The notes below the pieces were generated by a model. The model did no database searches. It worked only from the letters and a program-made list of their open reading frames with translations, and had not been told where the DNA came from. A stretch of DNA of 64,000 bases from Stieleria sp. JC731 (GTDB lineage Bacteria > Planctomycetota > Planctomycetia > Pirellulales > Pirellulaceae): contig NZ_JAJKFQ010000029.1 in assembly GCF_020966635.1 (NCBI RefSeq), positions 496,001 through 560,000 on the forward strand, given 5' to 3'. Positions 10,255-19,023 of this stretch are shown here, in pieces. Each line of letters opens with the position of its first letter. Positions within the stretch are counted from its first letter, which is position 1. Position numbers and translations under genes: made by a program.

Positions 10255-13200
10255 TCACTCCTTCGAAAATGAATCGTGACCCAATCCCTCGATCAAAATA
10301 GAACGTCGATTGATAGGTAGACCAGAAAATGTCTGCTGCCGTCCTGAGGGCCATTCAATGATCACCTCTTCCACCGAAGCGACTTTCCCGAGACCGATAC
10401 TGACCAACGCTTCATTCTTGCACAGATAACCGTCGCCTGCGGTGACCTGTGAATGCCACGTGTGTCCTTCACCCTTGACGGTAACGCGTGCACCGATGGC
10501 GTCACGTTCGCTTTCGGTTCCGACCAACGCCAACTGCATCCAATTGGAACCTGCATTCGTTTGGTTAAGGATCAGCGAGCAACGGTCCTGAAGATCCGTC
10601 ACAACATAATCCTGGCGACCGTCGGTATCAAAGTCTAACATCGCCATGGCTCGGCCTAGGTGCGGCAGTTTCCAATAGTTGTCCGTTGCGGGTTCAAGGC
10701 TTTGAAACTTGTCACCTCGGTTGGCAAACAGTTGCGGCAACTGTTTGAATGGTTCGCCTGCGTGGGCAAGATCATCCACATGTCCATTGGCAATCGCCAA
10801 GTCACACCAACCGTCGTTGTTGTAATCGATTGGCTGCGTCCCAAAGCCCACCATCGGGATGCTTTCTGTTTCGAGCTTAAAACGAATACTCAAGTCCCGG
10901 TACATGCCATCGTCTTGCAAATACAAGCTGTTTGGCTCTTTGGAAAAGTTCGTGATGTGAAAGTCGGGGCTGCCCGACCGATCAAAGTCGGCAACGGCGA
11001 TTCCCATCGCGGCCGTGGCTAGGCTGTGCGCCCCATATGCGCATCCGGTCGCGACCGCCACATCTGCAAACTCGTTTTTATCATTGGCTTTCCAAAGTTG
11101 GTTTTGTAACGCGTCGTTTCCAACCAAGATCTCGTTGCGTCGGTCACCCAAAAGGTCAGCGATCACGATGCCCAAGCCGGTGCATGCGTCCTCCTGCGAT
11201 GTCCCGATGACCGTTGCGGCATGCTCACCCGTTGCCGAATTACGATACAGGTCATCCAGCTGGGGCTTGAATTCCAATGGGGCAATCGAAGCGGTCACGT
11301 TGCCTTGGAGATCTAACTTTGGTCGCCGAGCAATCGCCGGATCGTCGATGTAGTTAAGCGATACGATGTCGGGCAGATGATCGCCGGTCACATCCCCCAT
11401 CGCCAATGAAGACACACATCGCGTTAGCTTAGGCTCTGAATCCAAGTCTTTCACGGCGAAGGTTCCGTCGCCACGGTTAATCATCAGCTGATTGATTCCG
11501 ATGTTGCTGATCGCGAGATCGGGAAAGCCATCCTGATTCCAATCACCTGACGTTACGCCGATGGTGTATTGGCGCTCGGAGAGGCCAGCCGATTCGGTTT
11601 GGTCGATCATCGCATGCGTGCGAACGATCACATGCCGAAGCAGCTTGTCCGATTCGTTTGCAACAAAGTCAGGTGCGTCGGCGGCACCTTGCGCGAGATA
11701 TAAATCAACCAATCCATCCAAATCGTAGTCCAGGGCGGCGACGCCTCCGCCTAGTTGCTGATAGATCGCGAAAGCTTTTTTCTGATCGCTGGCGGCAACC
11801 TTATATCGATGATCAATTCCTAACGGAATGGAAACGTCCCTGAAATCAGCTTCGGTCAAATCCACGGGCAATGCAGATGCCAAGCCTTGTTGCGGATTGA
11901 CAATGTCACTGGGATCAACACTCGGTTTGGGGAACTTTGAAAGATCCACACCGCACCAACGCGTGGGCAAGCTGGGGAACGCATCTGCCGAAGAGGTCAC
12001 TTGTTTGAGAGCCACACCAAGCTGTTGAAGTTGGCTCTGCTGATTGGGTACAGAACTGAACGCAAGAGACTTCCACAAGATGCCTTCGAGTGGTCGCCCG
12101 AGTTCTGCCAACTGATCGGCTAGCTCGACCATTGCTTGATACTTCGAAGTCTCCTCAGTCGCGATCTGGTTGCCCAACTCGATCACACGATTGAGCTGTT
12201 TATACCGCGTTTTAAAGGCTTCTTCAGCCGCTTCGTTCTTCAATGATCGAAAGGATTGAATCATCCGCCGAACGCTGCGATGGTCGGTCGGATCCAGTCG
12301 CAAGGCTTCGGCAAGTGCACCGACGGCCGATTCGAATTTTGCTTCGCGAACGAGATGGTATCCGATCGCAGCCCAATACTCCGGAAAAGCTTTGGTAGGT
12401 TCGGAAACAAACGACAACCATTTTTGAAAATCTGCATCAAGCTGGCCTTCGACGAGCACCAAACCATAGAAGGCGATCGCGGCTTGACTGGCCGAACCGT
12501 CTTCGATCGACGGTTTCAATAGCACGGCGGCTTGTTCATAGTTTTGCGTCGTGAATTGATGCCGTGCCTCGCCTAGTGAACCGATCGGCCAATAGGGCCG
12601 AGTACCATTGCTGGGCGATTGATCCGGAGCGTCATACAAGGCATCGGATTCGACGATCAATGCAAACAGCTCATCTTGCGTGATATCACCTGCCATGCAG
12701 AGCTGCTCGATCAATTCATTCGCTTCGTAGCGACGCCCCTGTCGATTGAGCAAATATGCCAGCCTGCGTCTTGCGATATTAAACTGTGGAGCGAGTTGCA
12801 AGATCTGACGATACCGCTGCTCCGCCTTGTCGAATCGCTTCAGTTCTAAATACCAGTCCGCCGCGACGCCTAAGGCGGGTAGTCCGGAGTCGGGATCTGT
12901 CGGCGGAATCTCGGATAACATCTCGGCCGCGTTCAGCAAATTGCCCTTACCAGCTTCGGCATTTGCCAAATGGAATACGGCAACGTAGTCCTTGGGGTCT
13001 TGAAGAATCAACTGCTGCAGAATCTCGATCGCTTTGTCGAACCGCCCCTGGTCCTGGGCGGTAAGGGCTGCGTCAATTGATTGTTCCCGAGTCGGGACGG
13101 AGGGTTCCTTTTCCGGGCTTTCATCCGGCGGTTTCACATTTTGCGAAGGCAACTCTGCCGTGACAGTCGCATCGGGCTTTGCCTGGACATCGGACGTGCT

Positions 13201-13350
13201 CGGTTCGGCCGACGATTGCGATACATCACCGGCTTGTTCCTGATTTGACGGTTGCTTCCGGCATCCGGTCGAGCCGACTAGCAATACTGCCAGCGCAATG
13301 TTGAATGCGAGTCTGGAAGGGCGTCGATAACTGCTGGTAAGAAAATGCAT
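10255..13350 (-). CDS. TPR / seven-bladed FG-GAP / ASPIC-UnbV lipoprotein (third paralogue)
   Basis: About 1031 residues. The frame opens 26 codons earlier (13428), but the ATG at 13350 puts the signal peptide and lipobox (VGSTGC) at the normal place. A Pro/Ser/Glu-rich linker is followed by TPR-like helices (ALTAQDQGRFDKAIEILQQL) to about residue 450. Seven Asp-rich blades come next, including LDYDLDGLVDLYLAQG, GDWNQDGFPDLAISNIG, ADFDRSGSPDFHITNFS and IDYNNDGWCDLAIANGH. The C-terminal ASPIC/UnbV domain reads ERDAIGARVTVKG and VIIEWPSGRQQTF. It is more diverged from the two paralogues at the left edge than they are from each other. It converges on the heptaheme cytochrome gene with a four-base gap. 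Surface or periplasmic lipoprotein is well supported; the function is not known. Confidence 0.88.
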   Translation of the reverse strand: MHFLTSSYRRPSRLAFNIALAVLLVGSTGCRKQPSNQEQAGDVSQSSAEPSTSDVQAKPDATVTAELPSQNVKPPDESPEKEPSVPTREQSIDAALTAQDQGRFDKAIEILQQLILQDPKDYVAVFHLANAEAGKGNLLNAAEMLSEIPPTDPDSGLPALGVAADWYLELKRFDKAEQRYRQILQLAPQFNIARRRLAYLLNRQGRRYEANELIEQLCMAGDITQDELFALIVESDALYDAPDQSPSNGTRPYWPIGSLGEARHQFTTQNYEQAAVLLKPSIEDGSASQAAIAFYGLVLVEGQLDADFQKWLSFVSEPTKAFPEYWAAIGYHLVREAKFESAVGALAEALRLDPTDHRSVRRMIQSFRSLKNEAAEEAFKTRYKQLNRVIELGNQIATEETSKYQAMVELADQLAELGRPLEGILWKSLAFSSVPNQQSQLQQLGVALKQVTSSADAFPSLPTRWCGVDLSKFPKPSVDPSDIVNPQQGLASALPVDLTEADFRDVSIPLGIDHRYKVAASDQKKAFAIYQQLGGGVAALDYDLDGLVDLYLAQGAADAPDFVANESDKLLRHVIVRTHAMIDQTESAGLSERQYTIGVTSGDWNQDGFPDLAISNIGINQLMINRGDGTFAVKDLDSEPKLTRCVSSLAMGDVTGDHLPDIVSLNYIDDPAIARRPKLDLQGNVTASIAPLEFKPQLDDLYRNSATGEHAATVIGTSQEDACTGLGIVIADLLGDRRNEILVGNDALQNQLWKANDKNEFADVAVATGCAYGAHSLATAAMGIAVADFDRSGSPDFHITNFSKEPNSLYLQDDGMYRDLSIRFKLETESIPMVGFGTQPIDYNNDGWCDLAIANGHVDDLAHAGEPFKQLPQLFANRGDKFQSLEPATDNYWKLPHLGRAMAMLDFDTDGRQDYVVTDLQDRCSLILNQTNAGSNWMQLALVGTESERDAIGARVTVKGEGHTWHSQVTAGDGYLCKNEALVSIGLGKVASVEEVIIEWPSGRQQTFSGLPINRRSILIEGLGHDSFSKE

Positions 13351-13544
13351 GATGACCGCGGTAAAAGCCAGCGAACGAGAAGTGACGGAATTATAGGCCT
13401 GATCAGCTGTTTTTAAAAAGCGATGCAACAGTCGACGATTTGTTGAAACAAGTCCGCCAAGAGTTCGCTATGCATTGATGTGGCACCAGACACCACGGCT
13501 CATGTTCTAACACAGTCCGCAAAACCATCCGTTCGGAATACACG

Positions 13545-14222
13545 ATGGCAAAATACGTAATCCCCGACATGAAATTGATTCCCCAGCAAATGGGCTGGTC
13601 GTGCTGGTACGCGAGTGCCCGAATGCTCATCCAGTGGCAGATGAATCGATGCCAACAAAGCTTCGTGGATATGATTCCCCCTGAACTGGACCGGCGGTGC
13701 CAACAGATCCGCGATGCCGATCAAGGGATTACGAATCCAGCCATTTTGCAGATGGCTCGACGACTTGGACTCAGACAAGAGCCACAAATCAGTCCCAGCT
13801 CGAATACCTCTGCAGAAATCGAAACGATGCTGCGAATCCATGGACCGTTGTGGGTCAACGGGGACGCTCACATCGTGGTGATCGCCGGCATCGATGGGGA
13901 TCGTGTCAAAGTTTACGACCCCTGGCCGCCCCGTCGCGGTGCGATCGAATGGAGATCATTGTCGGGCTGGCTACTTCGCGAAACGTCTGGCATGTACACC
14001 GTCCAAAAAGGCGACACGCTTTCATTGATCGGTCGCGACCACGGCGTCGACTGGAAAAAGATCTATCAACACGCCAACAACGCTGCCTTTCGGACCAAAC
14101 GTCCTGACCCGAACCGAATCAGTGTCGGCGATCAGATCTTCATCCCGACTTCGTCTTCGGACATGGACACCAGCGGGTCGATCTCGTTCCTCTATCTACC
14201 GGCACGAACCTGCTCGCTTTAA
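13545..14222 (+). CDS. papain-like (C70/C39-type) cysteine protease with C-terminal LysM domain
   Basis: 225 residues. The N-terminal half has a papain-like triad: Cys20 in QQMGWSCWYASARM, His109 in GDAHIVVIAGI and Asp125 in VYDPWPPRRG. This matches the short papain-like family near peptidase C70 (AvrRpt2-like) in spacing. Residues 150-200 form a LysM domain (MYTVQKGDTLSLIGRDHGVD, then ISVGDQIFIP). No signal peptide or membrane segment is visible, so it either stays in the cytoplasm or leaves by a signal-less route. LysM fused to such a protease suggests peptidoglycan targeting, as in secreted effectors or contractile-injection cargo, but no injection genes are nearby. GGAA precedes the ATG. 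Residues 201-225 are low-complexity. It stands alone between divergent and unrelated genes. Confidence 0.8.
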   Translation: MAKYVIPDMKLIPQQMGWSCWYASARMLIQWQMNRCQQSFVDMIPPELDRRCQQIRDADQGITNPAILQMARRLGLRQEPQISPSSNTSAEIETMLRIHGPLWVNGDAHIVVIAGIDGDRVKVYDPWPPRRGAIEWRSLSGWLLRETSGMYTVQKGDTLSLIGRDHGVDWKKIYQHANNAAFRTKRPDPNRISVGDQIFIPTSSSDMDTSGSISFLYLPARTCSL

Positions 14223-14309
14223 GCATGCTAGGCTTCAACGATCCCCCCGGAAGAAAGTGCGTTCTTCAATCAGACCTTTCGGGAACTCTTGAAGACCGAG
14301 CTTCCTAGA

Positions 14310-15053
14310 ATGAGCCGTAGCCCAAAATCGCTTTTTATCGGTTGTGCCGCACTCTCTGCACTGCTGGCTGCACTGCTGGGACTAACCGTGACTGCGATTT
14401 CGTCTCCATCGATTCGTTCGATTTTGAACGTTCCAGTCCGACTGACCTCGATGGCGATTAGTTCAAGCACATCGGACCAGAATGAACATAACGCTGTCGG
14501 CGACCAAACTTGGCTATCACATTGGCCGCCGATTAAAGGCAAAGCTTATCCGGATATAAATCTGAAGGATCAAACCGGTAAGACACTTCGACTGTCAGAC
14601 TTCAAAGGCAAGGTCATCCTGATTGAATATGCGGCCGTCTCGTGCCAGGGTTGCCAAGCTTTTGCAGGTGGCAAGCAGCGTGGACCCTTCGGTCAGTTCC
14701 GAGTTCAACCCGGCCTGGATTCGATCGAGCATTACTCGCGTCGCTACGCGAACGTCGACCTCGGCAAAGATGTCGTGTTTGTTCAAGTCTTGCTGTACGG
14801 CGGCGACCAGTCTGCCCCCACCATGTCCGAGACAAAGGCCTGGGCTGAGCACTTTGATATGGAACGTCAACACGACAAAGTTGTGATGCAGGGCAGACCA
14901 GAAATGCTGAGCGAGAAAACGTATCAGATGATTCCCGGATTCCACTTGGTCGATCAAGACTTCATCGTCCAAGGGGACTCTTGTGGACATCACCCGATTG
15001 ATGATTTGTATCGTGACTTGCTTCCCAAAATGGGTGAGCTGGCTCGTCGATAG
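14310..15053 (+). CDS. membrane-anchored thioredoxin-fold (redoxin/TlpA-like) protein
   Basis: About 247 residues from the ATG at 14310. An in-frame TTG at 14289 is a weaker alternative. A hydrophobic segment near residues 8-33 (SLFIGCAALSALLAALLGLT) is a signal anchor. The thioredoxin-like domain begins with IKGKAYPDINLKDQTGKTLR and has a CxxC pair, SCQGC (Cys112 and Cys115 counted from the preferred start), preceded by GKVILIEYAAV. The expected role is thiol-disulfide exchange or peroxide reduction on the periplasmic side. The CxxC favours a TlpA-like reductase over a peroxiredoxin. No cytochrome maturation genes are adjacent, although a heptaheme cytochrome lies 4 kb upstream. Confidence 0.8.
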   Translation: MSRSPKSLFIGCAALSALLAALLGLTVTAISSPSIRSILNVPVRLTSMAISSSTSDQNEHNAVGDQTWLSHWPPIKGKAYPDINLKDQTGKTLRLSDFKGKVILIEYAAVSCQGCQAFAGGKQRGPFGQFRVQPGLDSIEHYSRRYANVDLGKDVVFVQVLLYGGDQSAPTMSETKAWAEHFDMERQHDKVVMQGRPEMLSEKTYQMIPGFHLVDQDFIVQGDSCGHHPIDDLYRDLLPKMGELARR

Positions 15054-15180
15054 TCCACGTCAACGGTTTTGTCGCTGCAGCAGTACCGTTTTGAAATGGC
15101 GATTCTGCGGTGGCGAATCTGCGCAACTGTGTGACACCGTTGATCGCCCCCCGCTTGGCAGGCCGGTCGGGCTAAAGAAT

Positions 15181-15209
15181 TTGACAGGGGGTATCATAGG
15201 AGGTATCGT
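15181..15209 (+). promoter_or_regulatory. candidate sigma-70 promoter for the FG-GAP surface protein gene
   Basis: A perfect TTGACA, 17 bases, then TATCGT (four of six). It would give a leader of about 90 bases before the ATG at 15307. Pattern match only. Confidence 0.45.
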
Positions 15210-15306
15210 CAAAATCCGCGCGATTCCCCAAATCATCAGCGCTGCTCATCTTCGGTTCTTGCGTGAACCGAGTTCCTCCTAAAGCTACTTCTGAGACGCA
15301 CATCAC

Positions 15307-18150
15307 ATGTCGCTTCGCAAGTCCGCTCGCCCCGCGGCCGAGCGTCGCCCGCAACATCGACGTTACGGGTTTCGACGCAGCCTTTTGGAATGCCTGGAAT
15401 CGCGACAACTGCTGGCTGCTGACAGTGGCTTTGCAGTCGCCTTGCCAACCGGCGATGAAACCAATTTTGGCGAAGTCATCGTGACCGAAGAAGGCCGCAG
15501 CCTTTGTCCGGCATTTCGATCAGCGTCTGTTGGCGAAGGGGAGCTCGCTGAACTTGAAACACTGTCGACATTGCAATCGGCCCCCGCCGTCGCCGGCAAT
15601 GTCGACGTTTCGGCATCCATCGTCCAGGTTGCGGGGCCACTGGATGTTGGTGATCCGCTGACATCAGAAATCACCTTCGAAAACGCTGGACCGGGTTCGG
15701 CAGAAAACACAAACTTGGCTGTCACCTTTGATGCCGGACTGACCGGGATCACTTGGGAACGTGAGGTCCTTCGCACGATTCCTGCGACCATCATGACGGC
15801 CGATATCAATGGCTCAACGGGTTTTGCCGTCGACGGGGATGGCGGTTCTGACCAGTCTGGTTTGCCCGTTGCGGGAATCGGCGACATCAATGATGACGGA
15901 TTCGATGACTTTGCGATCGGTGCTGCCGACAAGCTGTATGTCGTCTATGGTACCGACACCGGCTTTTCATCACAGATCGACTTAGGATCGATCAGCGCCA
16001 GCGAAGGTTTCTTCTTCAACGGGTTCGGAACCACCGGCGGAATCATCTCGGCCAAATCGGCTGGTGATGTGAACGACGACGGCATCCCAGACATTATCCT
16101 CGGCAGCCCTGACTCTTCACCGGGAGGATTGAACAGCGCCGGAGAAGCTTTCATTGTCTTTGGATCATCCACGTTTGGGTCCAGCTTTGACGTCACGACC
16201 CTCAACGGCAGCAACGGATTTTCGATCCCCGGAACCGCTCAAGATGCACTGCTGGGTGCCAGCATTGATGGTGCAGGCGACCTCAACAATGACGGCATCG
16301 ATGATGTGATCGTCGGCGCTCCAGGCGATTTCTTTTCCAGCACCGAAGGCGAATCGTACGTCATCTTCGGAGCGAGCACTTTCGCTTCCGGTTCGATCTC
16401 GCCTGCCAGCCTTAACGGCACCAACGGTTTCGCGATTGTCACCTCGGACTCCGGAGCCAACCTCGGGGAAAGCGTTGCCGGCATCGGCGATTTCAACGGG
16501 GACACAATCGACGACATCTTGGTTTCTGCGTCTTATGATTCGGCCGGTACTTCGAATGGAACCAGCTACATCATTTACGGCGGTGGAAGCTATACGGCGA
16601 CTTTCAATGTCGGCTCGCTAGGTTCATCAACTGGCATGGAGATTTCCGGATCGACCAACCCTAGACTGGGCCTGGACGCGGATGCTTTGGGCGATGTCAA
16701 CGGTGACGGGCTAGCGGATTTTGTGATTGTCGATAGCGACGACTTCAACTCCGGAGCCTATGTCGTCTACGGAACCAACTCGGGTAGCGCCTCGCTGAAC
16801 CTTTCAACGCTTGATGGTAGCAACGGCTACTTCGTGCCATTTAGTTTCCAAGTCGCTGCAGGTGGCGGTGGCGATTTCAATGGCGATGGATTCAACGATG
16901 TGGTGTTCGCCAACGCAGACTTTGTCGGTGGCTTCGTCGTCTTCGGTACCAATCAAAATCTAGGTGCATCGGTCGACCCACTCACGCTCGACGGCACAAA
17001 CGGTTTCAAAGTCGAAACGGGTGACTTCGATGATGCCCCCTTCGTCGGTTCTTTCGCGGGTGATGTCAATGGAGACGGCTTCGACGATGTCATCTTCGGC
17101 GCCCCGTTTTCGCTTCCTACCACGGGTTTCCTAGGTTCCGAAGGGCAGTCCTTCGTGATCTATGGCATTGGCAATACATTGACCAACGGCAGTGGCGAGA
17201 TCAATGAGAACTTTGACCTGCAGCCGGGTGACCAAGTGATCTATCGTGTCGACGCGACCATCGCTGTTGGCGCAGGCAGCTCGACAACGGTCACGGCCGT
17301 GGGCACGGTTGACGCGAACGAAACCGATGACATCCCATCGAACAACACCGCCACGGCGACAACGACTATCACCCCATCAGACTCGACACCGCCACAGATT
17401 ATCGACTTAATCGTTGCTTCGTCGTCGTGGTCAACATCAATGATTGATACAGTCGATGGCCCAGGAGCAGGCAATGGCCTTGGCCTTTCACTACCGGGTT
17501 CAGAACAACTAACACCAGTTCCGTGGATCACCGGAATCGACAAGATTTATGTCGTCTTCAGCGAAAACATTTCGACCGAATTTGCCGCAGGCAACCTTTC
17601 GCTGATCGGCACGACGCAAGCCGATTACCTGACGACCGCTGGTTTGCAGTTTGGCGTTGATGGGGCAAACACGGGAACGATCACCCTTTCCCAACCGATT
17701 TTGGGTGATTCGATTTTGCTGCAAATTCGAGATTCATTGACCGACCCAGCCGGCAATCCACTCGATGGCGAATGGACCAACGAAGTCAGCCTCCAGTCTG
17801 GCAACGCAACCGCGGGTGGTGATTTCAATTTCCGATTCAATGTCTTGGCCGGTGACAAAGATGGCGACGGTTTCGTCGGTATCCCCGACATTGGCGGGGT
17901 ATTCAACGAACTGGGAAGTTCGCCAAGTGATGTCGCCTCGGCACGTGCCGACATCGATGCGGATGGATTTGTTGGTATCCCAGATATTGGAACCGTGTTT
18001 GGACAGCTTGGCGCAGGTTTGCCATCGGCGCCTCCAATCCCAGCGCCGTTGGCAGAATCAGAATTTGCATCCGCAGTCGACATGCTTTTTCAAGACGAAG
18101 ACAACCTGTCAACTAATTTATTAATGGAGACCCCTGAAACACTGTTCTAG
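15307..18150 (+). CDS. large secreted FG-GAP beta-propeller protein with dockerin-like C-terminal repeats
   Basis: 947 residues. The N-terminus is strongly basic and then reads LLECLESRQLLAADSG, the LExRxLLA pattern that opens many giant planctomycete surface proteins and replaces a classic signal peptide. Residues about 190-620 hold seven FG-GAP/integrin-alpha-like blades: GDINDDGFDDFAIGA, GDVNDDGIPDIILGS, GDLNNDGIDDVIVGA, GDFNGDTIDDILVSA, GDVNGDGLADFVIVD, GDFNGDGFNDVVFAN and GDVNGDGFDDVIFGA. These fit one calcium-stabilised propeller. A DUF11-like beta domain (NETDDIPSNNTATATTT) and an Ig-like region follow. Near the end are two dockerin-like Ca-binding repeats (GDKDGDGFVGIPDIGGVF and ADIDADGFVGIPDIGTVF). 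The expected role is cell-surface adhesion or matrix. No cohesin partner is visible in this window. Confidence 0.88.
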   Translation: MSLRKSARPAAERRPQHRRYGFRRSLLECLESRQLLAADSGFAVALPTGDETNFGEVIVTEEGRSLCPAFRSASVGEGELAELETLSTLQSAPAVAGNVDVSASIVQVAGPLDVGDPLTSEITFENAGPGSAENTNLAVTFDAGLTGITWEREVLRTIPATIMTADINGSTGFAVDGDGGSDQSGLPVAGIGDINDDGFDDFAIGAADKLYVVYGTDTGFSSQIDLGSISASEGFFFNGFGTTGGIISAKSAGDVNDDGIPDIILGSPDSSPGGLNSAGEAFIVFGSSTFGSSFDVTTLNGSNGFSIPGTAQDALLGASIDGAGDLNNDGIDDVIVGAPGDFFSSTEGESYVIFGASTFASGSISPASLNGTNGFAIVTSDSGANLGESVAGIGDFNGDTIDDILVSASYDSAGTSNGTSYIIYGGGSYTATFNVGSLGSSTGMEISGSTNPRLGLDADALGDVNGDGLADFVIVDSDDFNSGAYVVYGTNSGSASLNLSTLDGSNGYFVPFSFQVAAGGGGDFNGDGFNDVVFANADFVGGFVVFGTNQNLGASVDPLTLDGTNGFKVETGDFDDAPFVGSFAGDVNGDGFDDVIFGAPFSLPTTGFLGSEGQSFVIYGIGNTLTNGSGEINENFDLQPGDQVIYRVDATIAVGAGSSTTVTAVGTVDANETDDIPSNNTATATTTITPSDSTPPQIIDLIVASSSWSTSMIDTVDGPGAGNGLGLSLPGSEQLTPVPWITGIDKIYVVFSENISTEFAAGNLSLIGTTQADYLTTAGLQFGVDGANTGTITLSQPILGDSILLQIRDSLTDPAGNPLDGEWTNEVSLQSGNATAGGDFNFRFNVLAGDKDGDGFVGIPDIGGVFNELGSSPSDVASARADIDADGFVGIPDIGTVFGQLGAGLPSAPPIPAPLAESEFASAVDMLFQDEDNLSTNLLMETPETLF

Positions 18151-18249
18151 AGTTGGATGTTTTCCCCCGCCCCCCAAAGTGTTGTGAACGACCACCGCAC
18201 CGTGTTAAACTTTGCGGCCTAGTGAACACCCTATCTATTTGAAGCTCTC

Positions 18250-18882
18250 ATGATTCAGAAAACTTTTCTCGCTCTTGCGGCTTGGGCTAGCCTGACCTCA
18301 ATGGCACATTCGGAACTGGTCATCAATATTGGCTCAGTCACCGTTGACATCTCGTCCGGTTCCGGGATGGCAAGCGCCTCGTTTGATGTTTTCATTGAAA
18401 ACGTCGGCATCAGTTCTCCTGGCGATGACGAGGTTGCCTACGGGTACAACCTGCTTTACGACATCGCCCCAGTCTCACCGGGTAGCTATCCGCTTGGTGT
18501 CAGCCTCGACGCAACAACTCCAGTGGAGTCCGGCAACCTGTTCCCCGGAACGATCGGACTAAACGTTAACCAATCACCTGCCGCCGGTGATTTCGCTGTC
18601 GCCGAAGCACAATTCACCCCGGTAACTTTCGCCGCCGGAACCAACCAATTGCTTCATACGGTGAACCTGCAAATTGATCGCAGTCTTGCCGTCGCTGGCG
18701 ATTACCAAATCACGATCGATTCCTCGAGTGCATCCGACGGAATTTCCGACTCGCTGCTAACTGTCTACGATCCGGTCGTCAACGCAGGCGTCCTTTCGAT
18801 CACAGCGATACCTGAGCCAAGTTCGATCGGATTCCTGGCAGTTGCAGGTGTTGCTCTCGGATTTCGCCGCAGACGACGCTAA
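18250..18882 (+). CDS. PEP-CTERM sorting-signal protein
   Basis: 210 residues. A signal peptide (MIQKTFLALAAWASLTSMAHS) leads into a beta-rich body without a recognised domain. The C-terminus is a complete PEP-CTERM tag: IPEPSSIGFLAVAGVALGF followed by a five-Arg end. In this system exosortase (EpsH/XrtA type) recognises the tag and the protein is exported, often with exopolysaccharide. The exosortase gene is not in this window. It begins 99 bases after the FG-GAP protein gene on the same strand and has its own terminator at 18933. Confidence 0.9.
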   Translation: MIQKTFLALAAWASLTSMAHSELVINIGSVTVDISSGSGMASASFDVFIENVGISSPGDDEVAYGYNLLYDIAPVSPGSYPLGVSLDATTPVESGNLFPGTIGLNVNQSPAAGDFAVAEAQFTPVTFAAGTNQLLHTVNLQIDRSLAVAGDYQITIDSSSASDGISDSLLTVYDPVVNAGVLSITAIPEPSSIGFLAVAGVALGFRRRRR

Positions 18883-18932
18883 ACGCAAGCGATAACGAAC
18901 ATCGTTCGGCCAAATCAAAGCTTTAAGTATCG

Positions 18933-18964
18933 AAACCACCTGGGTTACCTGGGTGGTTTTTTTA
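18933..18964 (+). terminator. intrinsic terminator after the PEP-CTERM gene
   Basis: Eight-base stem AAACCACC / GGTGGTTT with an eleven-base loop and a run of seven T, 50 bases past the stop codon. Confidence 0.88.
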
Positions 18965-19023
18965 TTGGCAGGTCGCTAGCTTTGATTGTCAATCAACCCT
19001 TCCGCTGCCATCGGCCTACATCA

